Source: an uncultured Erysipelotrichaceae bacterium (GTDB lineage Bacteria > Bacillota_I > Bacilli_A > Erysipelotrichales > Coprobacillaceae). Taken from it: a DNA stretch of 5,983 nucleotides. Where the stretch lies: contig CALDMQ010000004.1 of assembly GCA_937917505.1 (NCBI GenBank), forward strand, positions 1 through 5,983, given 5' to 3'. Below are positions 5,957-5,983 of the stretch, in pieces. Each line of letters opens with the position of its first letter. The first letter of the stretch is position 1. Under the pieces are notes generated by a model. It saw only the letters and a program-made list of their open reading frames with translations. It was not told the origin of the DNA and did not search any database. The position numbers were made by a program, and so were the translations under genes.

Positions 5957-5983
5957 AAAACCACGTCTAGAAGGCGTGGTTTT
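5957..5983 (-). terminator. Rho-independent terminator of the gene upstream of the str operon
   Basis: The inverted repeat AAAACCACG / CGTGGTTTT has a perfect 9-bp stem with a 9-nt centre (5966-5974). On the minus strand it is followed by TATTTG, extending the stem's T-run. Read on the plus strand, the stem gains a G-T and a C-G pair, so the hairpin could work in both directions, but the plus-strand tail is cut off by the window end. The most likely role is ending transcription of an unseen co-directional gene beyond 5983 and insulating the rpsL promoter. In many Bacillota that neighbour is rpoC or an L7Ae-like gene, but this cannot be seen here. Confidence 0.8.

Overview
The window is a compact, entirely minus-strand stretch from an AT-rich, low-GC Gram-positive bacterium (Bacillota). 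The evidence is the Gram-positive form of ribosomal protein S12 (137 aa with the extra segment after about residue 25), strong AGGAGG or AAAGGAG ribosome binding sites, near-consensus sigma-A promoters, and rho-independent terminators. An Erysipelotrichia-like gut Bacillota is plausible, but nothing in the window settles the genus.

Read in the direction of transcription (right to left), the window starts with the terminator of an unseen upstream gene (5957-5983). A near-perfect promoter (5895-5923) and an approximately 83-nt structured leader follow. Next is the canonical str operon: rpsL (S12), rpsG (S7), fusA (EF-G) and tuf (EF-Tu), with gaps of 19, 29 and 88 nt. The wider fusA-tuf gap holds a candidate extra promoter for tuf. 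A hairpin terminator at 1482-1507 closes the operon.

A Cof-type HAD phosphatase gene begins only about 10 nt after that terminator stem, with no room for a promoter of its own. It is followed by a small PTS lactose/cellobiose-type IIA gene that has a good promoter (615-643) and a clear terminator (214-239). No IIB or IIC partner is in view.

The left 210 bases hold no protein gene. They are best read, on the minus strand, as the control region and first part of the leader of a ribosomal RNA operon lying beyond the left edge. The signs are a TTTACA-17-TATTAT promoter, three A7 tracts at helical spacing just upstream (UP-element position), and a downstream leader with the TTGAAAACT...ACGTCAA signature seen in Bacillota pre-16S leaders. 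The window therefore joins two growth-rate-controlled translation units, str and rrn, with a small sugar-phosphate/PTS pair between them. I see no previously undescribed system. The most useful hidden signal is the unannotated rRNA promoter and leader at the left end.
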